Part shown: piece after piece, positions 14,688 to 21,470 of the stretch
How the letters are laid out: every line of letters starts with the position of its first letter
How positions within the stretch are numbered: position 1 is the stretch's first letter
NCBI GenBank assembly: GCA_038198445.1
Contig: JBBPZZ010000110.1
Coordinates: 1-22,954 of the forward strand
DNA: 22,954 bases
Direction: 5' to 3'
DNA from: JACDDK01 sp038198445
GTDB taxonomy: Bacteria; Actinomycetota; Rubrobacteria; Rubrobacterales; Rubrobacteraceae
The notes under the pieces: generated by a model
What the model was told of the DNA's origin: nothing
The model's input: the letters and a program-made list of their open reading frames with translations, nothing else
The model's database searches: none
Made by a program: the position numbers and the translations under genes

Positions 14688-15107
14688 CTACTCATTCAGA
14701 CGCCGATGCTCTTCCTTGAGCCGCAGGTACTCTTCGTCTTCGGCTACAGTCCGCCACTTCTCATTGAATATCTCCGCCGCCCGGCTCTTCTCCGGGTCCG
14801 GGGTCTTCCTGGGACGGCTCTTGTTGCCGCCTTCGTTCCGGGCGTAACGCTGCGACCGCGTGTAGCCCATTTGCAGATACTTGCGCGCCACGTCCATCCC
14901 AACGAAGTCTCCTTCTTCCTTGTACTGGAGGAACTTCGTGTAGATTTCCGCCGCCGACTTCTCCGCCGCCTCTTCTGTCTTGAAGGTCCACAATGGCAGT
15001 AGCTCGCTCTTATACGGTTCGGCGTGAAAGACGCCCTGCTCGCCGCGACCGATCCTGTATGCTCCTGGATCCTCTCTGAGGTCTACGTTGTCGTAGGAAT
15101 ACGCCAC
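14688..15107 (-). CDS. DUF4385 family protein
   Basis: A 139-residue protein from GTG 15107. The blocks YDNVDLREDPGAYRIGRGEQG, VFHAEPYKSELLPLWTFK and DFVGMDVARKYLQMGYTRS-RYAR are the hallmark of DUF4385, a widespread family of unknown function. The C-terminus (RPRKTPDPEKSRAAEIFNEKW) is basic and then acidic. There is no Shine-Dalgarno sequence before the start. A near-consensus -10 box TATACT on the minus strand ends exactly seven bases before the GTG, so the message is probably leaderless. It is convergent with the HsdR-N gene with a 45-bp gap. Confidence 0.85.
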   Translation of the reverse strand: MAYSYDNVDLREDPGAYRIGRGEQGVFHAEPYKSELLPLWTFKTEEAAEKSAAEIYTKFLQYKEEGDFVGMDVARKYLQMGYTRSQRYARNEGGNKSRPRKTPDPEKSRAAEIFNEKWRTVAEDEEYLRLKEEHRRLNE

Positions 15108-15114
15108 GCTGACG

Positions 15115-15120
15115 AGTATA
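15115..15120 (-). promoter_or_regulatory. -10 box (TATACT) of the DUF4385 gene, predicted leaderless
   Basis: Minus-strand TATACT with seven bases (15114-15108) to the GTG at 15107, the distance expected between a -10 box and a transcription start. No clear -35 box is seen. Confidence 0.4.
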
Positions 15121-15327
15121 TCTTTGGATCCGGTCCCTCATGCTCTATCCGAACCAGATCCCATGATCTTCGAAAGCCTCCCGCGTCTCCTACAGGTTCT
15201 CCATTCCGGCTTCTCTAATGTCATCCCGCCGCCACGGCCGATCCGCACAGCGGATGCTACAAAGGTTGTATGAGATGGCCCAACATGAGATGATTGATAC
15301 TAAAGACAATGGGTTCAGGGAGAGATC

Positions 15328-16299
15328 GTGGCGAAGACGAAGAGCAAGAGCGCGGAAAAAGACACGGGCAAGAAGGGTACAAGCAAGGCCAAGAGCAAGA
15401 AGGGCTCGGCCAAGGCCAGGGGCAAAGCCAACGGCAAAGCTAACAGCAAGGCTAACGGTCGCGTGGCGCAGGGTACGGCGGCGGCGGAGAAAGTCGTCAC
15501 CAAGCTCGAGCGCACCAAGTCCGGCAGGATCAAAAAGAGTGACTACGAGGCTGAGCTAGAGAGGCTTCAGCTCGAGTTGGTCAAGCTCCAGGAGTACATC
15601 AAGGAAGAAGGACTGCGGGTCGTGGTCGTGTTCGAGGGCCGCGACGCGGCGGGCAAGGGCGGCACGATCAAGCGCATACAGGAAGCGATGAACCCACGCG
15701 TTGTCCGCACCGCCGCGCTACCGGCTCCGAGCGACCGTGAGAAGACCCAGTGGTATTTCCAGCGATACGTGGCCGAACTGCCCTCGGCCGGCGAGATGGT
15801 GCTGTTCGACCGCTCCTGGTACAACCGAGCCGGTGTCGAGCGGGTCATGGGCTTCTGCACGGAGGAGGAGTACCAGGAGTTTCTGCGGGCGACCCCGCTG
15901 TTCGAGGAGATGCTGCTGCGCTCGAACATCAAGCTCATCAAGTACTGGTTCTCCGTCTCCGACGACGAGCAGGAGCACCGCTTCCAGGACCGGCTCTCGG
16001 ACCCGAGCAAGCACTGGAAGCTCAGCCCGATGGACCTTGAGGCCCGCACACGCTGGGTCGATTTCTCCCGGGCCAAGGACGTGATGTTCGCGCGCACCGA
16101 CACGAAGCTATCCCCCTGGTGGGTCGTCGAAGCCGACGTCAAGAGGCACGCGCGGCTGAATACCATAAACCACCTGCTCTCCAGCATCCCCTACGAGTAC
16201 GAGCCGAAGCCGCCGCTCAAGCTACCCAAGCGCCAGGAGGACACCAGCTACGTGCGGCCGCCGCGCGAGACCCAGCGCTTCGTGCCGGAGATGTACTAG
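15328..16299 (+). CDS. ppk2: Polyphosphate kinase 2 (PPK2) with lysine-rich N-terminal tail
   Basis: A 323-residue protein from GTG 15328, with AGGGAGAG ahead of it. PPK2 enzymes transfer phosphate between polyphosphate and nucleoside di- or monophosphates. Walker A GRDAAGKGG is at 104-112 and the Walker B region FDRSWYNRAGVERVMGF starts at 160. Further class-typical blocks are YWFSVSDDEQEHRF, WKLSPMDLEARTRW and TDTKLSPWWVVEADVKRHARLN. The layout is that of single-domain, class-I-like PPK2; nucleotide preference cannot be read. The first ~55 residues are unusual: almost only Lys, Ala, Gly and Ser, with KANG/KANS repeats like a histone-H1 tail. The stop overlaps the convergent debranching-enzyme gene by four bases (CTAG, 16296-16299). 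Confidence 0.92.
   Translation: MAKTKSKSAEKDTGKKGTSKAKSKKGSAKARGKANGKANSKANGRVAQGTAAAEKVVTKLERTKSGRIKKSDYEAELERLQLELVKLQEYIKEEGLRVVVVFEGRDAAGKGGTIKRIQEAMNPRVVRTAALPAPSDREKTQWYFQRYVAELPSAGEMVLFDRSWYNRAGVERVMGFCTEEEYQEFLRATPLFEEMLLRSNIKLIKYWFSVSDDEQEHRFQDRLSDPSKHWKLSPMDLEARTRWVDFSRAKDVMFARTDTKLSPWWVVEADVKRHARLNTINHLLSSIPYEYEPKPPLKLPKRQEDTSYVRPPRETQRFVPEMY
15421..15456 (+). repeat. Three imperfect 12-bp tandem repeats inside ppk2
   Basis: GGCAAAGCCAAC, GGCAAAGCTAAC and AGCAAGGCTAAC follow one another and encode the (G/S)KAN repeats of the basic tail. The pattern suggests growth of the tail by slippage. Confidence 0.75.
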
Positions 16300-18239
16300 T
16301 AAGCTGAGTCCCAGGCTCCGGAGAGCAGACTCTCCGGGGCCTGTACGCCTTGTCGGTTCTCGTGAAGGTCCGGTTCGAGTCCGAGCACCGCGCGCACGAG
16401 CAACGGTGTAGCCCCCGCGGCCCACGCCTGCGGGCTGCACGAGGTCGGGTAGGAGACAGGCGCAACCCCCAAACGTCTGGGATGTCCGGCGAATAACTCG
16501 GGGAGTCGGTAGTCGAAGTGCGGCGCGGCTTCGAGGATGGCGCGGGCGACGCGGGCCGCCTCGTCCCGGTACCCGTAGCGCCGGAGGCCCGTTGCGATCA
16601 GCGCGTTGTCGTGCGGCCAGACGGAGCCGTTGTGGTAAGAGTCCGGGTCGTATCCACCCTCGCCCTCCGCCATTGTCCTTATGCCCCAGCCGCTGAACAG
16701 GGCTTCGTCCATCAGGCGGTCCACGACGAGCCGAGCCTTCTCTCCCGGAACGATACCACTCCAGAGAAGGTGTCCGGGGTTGGAGGTGATCGAGTCTACC
16801 CGCCGACCCTCGCCGTCGAGAGCGAGGGCATAGTAACCGCGAGCCTCGATCCAGAAGTCCCGGTCGAAGCGGTCTTTCAGGTCCGCGGCGCGTTTCCGCA
16901 GCTCCGTGGCAAGCTCCACATCGTCCCACGCGGACTCCGCGAGCCCGGCGGTTCTGAGTAGGGCGTCGTAGACGTAGCCCTGGACTTCGACGGGAGCGAT
17001 GGGTCCCTCGGCGCGGGTCCCATCGCGGAAGAGCATGGAGTCGTCGGAGTCTTTCCAGCTCTGGTTCTCCAGGCCGGCGGTGGAACGTGACTGGTAGGCG
17101 ACGTAGCCGTTGACCTTGTCGGAATGCTCCAGTATCCACGCGAGCGCCCGGCGGGCGGCGGGTTCCATCTCCCGGACGAACTCCGTGTCTCCGGTCCAGC
17201 GGCGGATTTCGTCGAGCAGGATCAGGAACAAGGGGGTGGCGTCGGCGGTTCCGTAGTAGGGGGTCTCAGGACTCTCCCCGAAGAATGCGATTTCCCCACG
17301 CCGGAGCTCGTGCGGGATCTTGCCGGGTTCAGCATCCGTAAAGTCGTCCCTGACCTCCGCCTGCCACCTCGCCAGCGCCCTCAGCACGTTTCTGGCCGGT
17401 TCGGGAGAGAGGATCATGGCCTGGTACGCCGTGATGAGCGAGTCCCTCCCGAAGAGCGCCATGAACCACGGCGCCCCCGCCGCCGGAACGAGCAACCCGT
17501 CGCTAGCGTCGAAAGTTAGCGACTCCAGATCCTCGACGCTCCTCTCCCAACTCTTCCGCAGAGTCCCCCAGTCCGTATCCAGCCTCGGCGTCCCGGCGTA
17601 GAGCGGCGCGTGCACCACTCCGCGTACCGTCTCGCCACCTTCCTCCAACTCCACGGAGACGCGCACGAGGCGATCCTCCCCCACCCCGAGCTTCAAGTTC
17701 AGCGAAATGCGGCCCCTCTCGACGACCGGCTCCGTACCCTCCGCGGAAACGCGCACCTCCGTTGCGCGAGAGAACCCACCGCGCCGGTAAGCGTAGCGCA
17801 GAGCGCCTTCAAGCACTTCCCCGGAAACCTCGCCGCGCTCTGATACCTGGGCGAAGCCGCGCACTGCGAAGATGTCCTCGAAGTCCGCCTCGCACTCGAT
17901 GGAGACCACGGACTCGACCGGCGTTTGAGAATCGTTCGTTAACAGGACCTCATCGAGCATCCCACCGCCGAGCGAGCGCCGCCGCACGATCCTCAGGCCT
18001 GCTTCGCCGGTATCCGTATCCAAAGAGAACGCCGCCCGAGACCCACTTACGCTCACACCCCGCGATGCGAGGCACACGCCGCCTACCGTCAGTACGAACC
18101 TGGAGAGGTGCCGCATGTCCCGGTAGTACAGTCCCTCCTCCGAGGAGTTGACGTCTCCACTTTCGTCCGAGATGACGTAAGCGCCGGGTGACGCCACGTT
18201 CACGGCCCCCTCCGACCGGCTCCCCGACCAATCCGGCAT
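16296..18239 (-). CDS. Amylo-alpha-1,6-glucosidase / glycogen-debranching-type enzyme
   Basis: A 647-residue cytosolic protein from ATG 18239, with a GGGAGG ribosome site. Residues ~15-210 match the N-terminal bis domain of glycogen debranching enzymes (SDESGDVNSSEEGLYYRDMRHLSRF). The rest is an (alpha/alpha)6 toroid as in GH63/GH133-type glycosidases. Visible active-site blocks are WFMALFGRDSLITAY (Asp266), SWKDSDDSM (Asp397, Asp399, Asp400) and GSVWPHDNALIA. The family opens alpha-1,6 branches or acts on related alpha-glucosides in glycogen or trehalose metabolism; the true substrate here is inferred. The last residues (ESLLSGAWDSAY) lie over the ppk2 stop. Linkage with polyphosphate kinase suggests neighbouring storage-polymer genes, but they are convergent and not an operon. 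Confidence 0.9.
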   Translation of the reverse strand: MPDWSGSRSEGAVNVASPGAYVISDESGDVNSSEEGLYYRDMRHLSRFVLTVGGVCLASRGVSVSGSRAAFSLDTDTGEAGLRIVRRRSLGGGMLDEVLLTNDSQTPVESVVSIECEADFEDIFAVRGFAQVSERGEVSGEVLEGALRYAYRRGGFSRATEVRVSAEGTEPVVERGRISLNLKLGVGEDRLVRVSVELEEGGETVRGVVHAPLYAGTPRLDTDWGTLRKSWERSVEDLESLTFDASDGLLVPAAGAPWFMALFGRDSLITAYQAMILSPEPARNVLRALARWQAEVRDDFTDAEPGKIPHELRRGEIAFFGESPETPYYGTADATPLFLILLDEIRRWTGDTEFVREMEPAARRALAWILEHSDKVNGYVAYQSRSTAGLENQSWKDSDDSMLFRDGTRAEGPIAPVEVQGYVYDALLRTAGLAESAWDDVELATELRKRAADLKDRFDRDFWIEARGYYALALDGEGRRVDSITSNPGHLLWSGIVPGEKARLVVDRLMDEALFSGWGIRTMAEGEGGYDPDSYHNGSVWPHDNALIATGLRRYGYRDEAARVARAILEAAPHFDYRLPELFAGHPRRLGVAPVSYPTSCSPQAWAAGATPLLVRAVLGLEPDLHENRQGVQAPESLLSGAWDSAY

Positions 18240-18596
18240 CGAACCTCCCGGTTAGCTGTACGTCTTCGGATTCTACAGACCGTTTCGCCCACCGTCCGGC
18301 GGTCTGCCCGGTACAGATCCTGTTCGCACCAAACGAACATTGCTTCGTAAACACGAAAGGTCCCGTAAAGAACGTAGTCTCTTATCGAGATGGCCCCTGA
18401 AGGATTCGTAAGGGCGGTCACGTCCATGCTCGCCGAACCAGTCAACCGCGACGGACAACCCCAGGCGCCGGTGTGCGGACATTCGATACTCGGGATCAAA
18501 CCGTGTATGGGATCTACCAAGAACGACATACCCGTACGTCTCGGGCGACGGGCATCGAGCCCGAACCTCCAGCCTACCAGTCTTCGGTCTGAGGAC
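18240..18596. other. Non-coding stretch upstream of the debranching-enzyme gene
   Basis: About 357 bp without a gene I can defend. Next to the gene is a minus-strand TAGAAT (18270-18275) followed by a leader of about 25 nt with the GGGAGG ribosome site, a fair -10 box for the debranching enzyme, though no -35 box is clear. A weak hairpin CGGGC-ATCGA-GCCCG lies at 18549-18563. Short frames exist on both strands but lack ribosome sites and recognisable protein. Confidence 0.5.
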
Positions 18597-18713
18597 CTAC
18601 GGCGGCCGCTTACCGAGGATCAGGTACACGAGCGCTATCACGAACGGCGCGGCGATCAGGGTGACAACGTACGTTACGATGTACCCTTCCCAAACAGACA
18701 GTGATTCCAACAT
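18597..18713 (-). CDS. 38-residue single-span membrane protein
   Basis: A short frame from ATG 18713 to TAG 18597, preceded on the minus strand by AAGGAAAGG at usable spacing. The protein starts MLESLSVWEGYIV and continues as one hydrophobic helix rich in V, L, I and A (about residues 10-33), ending with the basic GKRPP tail. The hydrophobic span, positive-inside end and ribosome site together make chance unlikely. It lies upstream of and on the same strand as the debranching-enzyme gene, about 360 bp away, and divergent from tetR. Family not recognised. Confidence 0.6.
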   Translation of the reverse strand: MLESLSVWEGYIVTYVVTLIAAPFVIALVYLILGKRPP

Positions 18714-18802
18714 AGCCTAACCTTTCCTTCTTGAATTTTACCCCGCGCCCGCTCTAACGAGAGCCCCGCAATACTTTTCTCGCCAAATTTTACGACGGAC
18801 TT

Positions 18803-18832
18803 GTGACAAATATGCCGACCATAGTATATAAT
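18803..18832 (+). promoter_or_regulatory. Promoter of tetR
   Basis: GTGACA (18803-18808), 18 bp, then a perfect TATAAT (18827-18832). The predicted transcription start near 18839 lies inside the palindrome that follows. Confidence 0.6.
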
Positions 18833-18849
18833 TGAACGATCAATCAATT
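18830..18849. promoter_or_regulatory. TetR-type operator palindrome
   Basis: AATTGA (18830-18835) and TCAATT (18844-18849) form a 20-bp dyad with an 8-bp centre. A second nested dyad, ATTGA-ACGA-TCAAT, spans 18831-18844. It overlaps the end of the -10 box and the predicted start site, so binding would block transcription of tetR. Confidence 0.55.
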
Positions 18850-18874
18850 GGAGAGTACGGTATCGGAGGTGAGG

Positions 18875-19462
18875 TTGGATCGGCGGTCGGAGATTCTGGA
18901 GGCGGCGTTCGAGGAGTTCGCCGCGAAGGGTTATAAGGGAGCGACGATCAAGAGCATCGCGCGGGCGGCGGGGCTGGCTTCTCCGGCGCTCATCTACCAT
19001 TACTTCCCGGATAAGGAAGCCCTCCTCGACACGGTCCTCGAAACGCACGCTCCGATAGTAGGAGCGGTCTCGGACCCGGCGCCGTTGATGGATATGCCTC
19101 CAGAGAAAGTCCTGCGCGTCATGGGGCAGGCTTATCTGGCCTTCGACAAATCCAATATCCGGTTGATGAAGCTAGTGCTCGGTGAGGCCGTCCGCCGTCC
19201 GGAGGTGGCCGAGGCGGTCATCAGGGGTGGTCCGGGGCGGGTGCTGGCGTTTCTCAGGCGTTACATGGAGCGCCAGATCGAGACCGGGAGGTTCCGGCCC
19301 CACGACGCGCGGTCGAGCGCCCGGTCGTTCATCGGGATGCTCATGCCGCAGGTGGTCGGGAAAGTGCTCTTCCCCGATCTCATCTCCGACGGTCTGACCG
19401 ATGAAGAGCACCTGACAGAGGTCATAGACACATTCCTCCGTGGCTTGGAGCCCGAAAGGTAG
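18875..19462 (+). CDS. TetR/AcrR-family transcriptional regulator
   Basis: A protein of about 195 residues. The N-terminal HTH is textbook: RRSEILEAAFEEFAAKGYKG, ATIKSIARAAGLASPALIYHYFPDKEALLD. The rest is a helical ligand-binding domain, including VLRVMGQAYLAF and ARSFIGMLMPQVV. I prefer TTG 18875 because GGAGG at 18865-18869 is well placed. TTG 18848 (in frame, nine codons longer) would lie inside the operator with no ribosome site, and GTG 18869 is a third option. It probably represses itself and the genes downstream. TetR repressors in this position usually control an ABC exporter, of which only a relic follows. Confidence 0.9.
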   Translation: MDRRSEILEAAFEEFAAKGYKGATIKSIARAAGLASPALIYHYFPDKEALLDTVLETHAPIVGAVSDPAPLMDMPPEKVLRVMGQAYLAFDKSNIRLMKLVLGEAVRRPEVAEAVIRGGPGRVLAFLRRYMERQIETGRFRPHDARSSARSFIGMLMPQVVGKVLFPDLISDGLTDEEHLTEVIDTFLRGLEPER

Positions 19463-19471
19463 GAACAGGCC

Positions 19472-19757
19472 ATGCACGCCATCGAAGTTGCCGGGCTGAC
19501 GAAAAAGTATGGGAAGGTCGAAGCCCTACGAGGCGTGGACCCGCTCAAGGACCGGACGGAATTGCGGCGACGGATCGGCTACATGCCCCGATCCCCCGCA
19601 CTCTACGAAGACCTGCCGACCTGGGCGGAGTGGCTGGGACACGCCCTCCCGCTGTACTACGCGAACAACGTGATCCAGGATATGACTGGTCGTGCTGACA
19701 GGTTACAGCGGTGTCCTGCTCCTCCTGGCGCCCCGCACGCTTTCCGAGGTCGAATAG
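19472..19757 (+). pseudogene. Relic of an ABC-2 exporter operon (ATPase and permease pieces fused by deletions)
   Basis: ATG 19472, with AGGAACAGG ahead, opens a normal ABC ATPase start (IEVAGLTKKYGKVEALRGVD). The frame then jumps to a piece that belongs after Walker A (PLKDRTELRRRIGYMPRSPALYEDLP), so about 45 codons including the whole P-loop are missing. Next it passes straight to the end of an ABC-2 permease (HALPLYYANNVIQDMTG). In another frame the permease tail continues as VLTGYSGVLLLLAPRTLSEVE and stops at TAG 19755-19757. Signature motif, Walker B, H-loop and most of the permease are gone. The remaining frame runs open to 19798 by chance. Several deletions and one frame change explain it. 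It cannot encode a working transporter. Confidence 0.8.
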
Positions 19758-19776
19758 CAAGAAAGGAGAAGGTGGG

Positions 19777-20154
19777 ATGCCCGCATCCAGAAGCGTAGCC
19801 CGTTTCAACCGGCGTTTCCTCAACCGCCTGACTTTGAGGGTGGCCGGATACCTGCCAGGGTTCGCCATCGTAAGCCACACCGGCAGGAAGTCCGGCCACA
19901 CCTACCGCGTCCCCGTCAATGCTTTCCACACCGACGACGGGTACATCATCGCCCTCACCTACGGCCTGGAGAGTGACTGGGTGAAGAACGTACTTGCCGC
20001 CGGGTCTTGTGAGATGCGGACGAAAGGACGGCGCGTGCTCCTCTCCGATCCCCGCATCGAAACCGACGAGAACAAGAGCTGGGCGCCGCCTCCCATCAGG
20101 TTCATCCTGGACCGTATAGACGCTCCCCAGTACATGCGACTCTCACTACAGTAA
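19777..20154 (+). CDS. F420H2/deazaflavin-dependent nitroreductase-type oxidoreductase
   Basis: A 125-residue protein from ATG 19777 with the strong site AAAGGAGAAGG. It belongs to the deazaflavin-dependent nitroreductase (Ddn-like) family with a split-barrel fold. Visible family blocks are the HTGRKSGHTYRVPVN loop that contacts the cofactor, IIALTYGLESDWVKNVLAAGSCEM and the C-terminal PPPIRFILDRID. Members reduce quinones or nitro compounds with F420H2 in actinobacteria, while some relatives use other flavins. The substrate is unknown. It follows the ABC relic by 19 bp and precedes the FAD monooxygenase by 25 bp, so both may form one operon under the TetR promoter. Confidence 0.88.
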   Translation: MPASRSVARFNRRFLNRLTLRVAGYLPGFAIVSHTGRKSGHTYRVPVNAFHTDDGYIIALTYGLESDWVKNVLAAGSCEMRTKGRRVLLSDPRIETDENKSWAPPPIRFILDRIDAPQYMRLSLQ

Positions 20155-20179
20155 GGTATAGACACCAGGAGGTCCCAAC

Positions 20180-21460
20180 ATGGCTACAAGAACGGAGCCG
20201 GGAAGACCAGTTCCAGACGCTGGAGCAAACGCTGGAGCGAAGCGCGCGCTGCGAACCACCTGCTGCATCGTGGGTGGTGGTCCGGCGGGTGCCGTGCTGG
20301 GGCTACTGCTGGCGCGCAAGGGCGTTGACGTAACGCTGCTCGAAGCGCACCCGGACTTCGACCGCGAGTTCCGGGGCGACACTCTCCACCCCTCGGTCAT
20401 GGAGATAATGGACCAGCTAGGGCTGGCTGACCGGCTACTGGAGTTGCGCCACGGCGAGGTCCACAGCCTTACCTTCCAGACGCCGGACGGTCCCTTCACG
20501 CCCGTGAACTTCCGCCGCCTCAAGACCCGCTTCCCGTACATCACGATGATGCCCCAGAAGAGCTTCCTGGAGTTCATCACGGAAGAAGCGAAACGTTACC
20601 CGAACTTCCGGCTCCTGATGAGGGCGCGGGTGCGGGAGCTTGTCGAGGAGGACGGCGTGATCCGTGGAGCCCGGTACGAGAGCGACGACGGCGCGCACGA
20701 GGTACGCGCCGTGCTCACCGTCGGGGCGGACGGACGTGGGAGCCGGGTGCGGAAGCTGGCGGGCTTCGAGCCGGTCAAGACCTCACCGCCGATGGACGTC
20801 CTCTGGTTCAAGCTGTCCCGGAAGGAGGGCGACCCGGAGGACGCGGTGGGACGTTTCGGGCGGGGAGAGATCGCCATCCTCCTCAACCGCTTCGACTACT
20901 GGCAGGCCGGATACGTCATCCCGAAAGGCACCTTCTCGGAACTGCGGCACGAAGGGATCGAGGCGCTCAGACGGAACTTCGCCGGGCTGGTCCCGGAGTT
21001 CGCCGACCGCGCGGAGCACATAACGGACTGGCGGCACGTCTCGCTACTGTCCGTCGAGTCCAGCCGCTGCCCGAGGTGGTACAGGCCGGGGCTTCTGGTT
21101 ATCGGGGACGCGGCGCACGTGATGAGCCCTGTCGGCGGGGTCGGGATCAACTACGCTATCCAGGACGCGGTCGTCGCGGCGAACGTACTCTCCGGGCCGC
21201 TCGAAGAATGCCAGCGACGGCTCAGAGACCTGGACATCCGCCACCTGGCAGCGGTGCAGCGCCGCCGCGAGTTGCCCACGCGGATGATACAGCGCCTCCA
21301 GTCCCAGGTTCAGCAGCGCGTCCTCGCGCCCGCGCTCGACTCGGACCGGCCGTTCAAGCTGCCGCTACCGGCGCGCCTCATGTTCAACGCCCCGGTCCTT
21401 CGCAACATACCCACCCGCATCGTCGGCTTCGGTTTCTGGCCGGTGCGGGTTAAGAAGTAG
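20180..21460 (+). CDS. FAD-dependent monooxygenase (PF01494 type)
   Basis: A 426-residue flavoprotein from ATG 20180, preceded by AGGAGG. The Rossmann motif VGGGPAGAVLGLLLARKG starts at residue 31. The DG motif GADGRGSRVR is at 182-191, and the second FAD motif GDAAHVMSPVGGVGINYAIQDA begins at 309. This set defines group A (para-hydroxybenzoate hydroxylase-like) monooxygenases. Such enzymes hydroxylate aromatic substrates, and relatives inactivate antibiotics such as tetracyclines or rifamycins; which applies here cannot be read. A weakly conserved, proline-rich N-terminal extension of ~25 residues precedes the Rossmann fold. The stop is 10 bp from the next start, so co-transcription with the PEP-dependent enzyme is likely. 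Confidence 0.9.
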   Translation: MATRTEPGRPVPDAGANAGAKRALRTTCCIVGGGPAGAVLGLLLARKGVDVTLLEAHPDFDREFRGDTLHPSVMEIMDQLGLADRLLELRHGEVHSLTFQTPDGPFTPVNFRRLKTRFPYITMMPQKSFLEFITEEAKRYPNFRLLMRARVRELVEEDGVIRGARYESDDGAHEVRAVLTVGADGRGSRVRKLAGFEPVKTSPPMDVLWFKLSRKEGDPEDAVGRFGRGEIAILLNRFDYWQAGYVIPKGTFSELRHEGIEALRRNFAGLVPEFADRAEHITDWRHVSLLSVESSRCPRWYRPGLLVIGDAAHVMSPVGGVGINYAIQDAVVAANVLSGPLEECQRRLRDLDIRHLAAVQRRRELPTRMIQRLQSQVQQRVLAPALDSDRPFKLPLPARLMFNAPVLRNIPTRIVGFGFWPVRVKK

Positions 21461-21470
21461 AGGAGCACCC

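Noticed and set aside
18200..18529. Minus-strand frame of 109 codons upstream of the debranching enzyme
   Set aside because: It runs into the debranching-enzyme gene in another frame, has no ribosome site and no recognisable protein features.
18549..18563. Hairpin CGGGC-ATCGA-GCCCG as a terminator after the small membrane protein
   Set aside because: The stem is only five base pairs, with no T-tract on either strand.
18571..18600. TTCG-loop hairpin considered as part of a tRNA or structured RNA
   Set aside because: The stem has mismatches and no cloverleaf, T-loop or acceptor pairing could be built.
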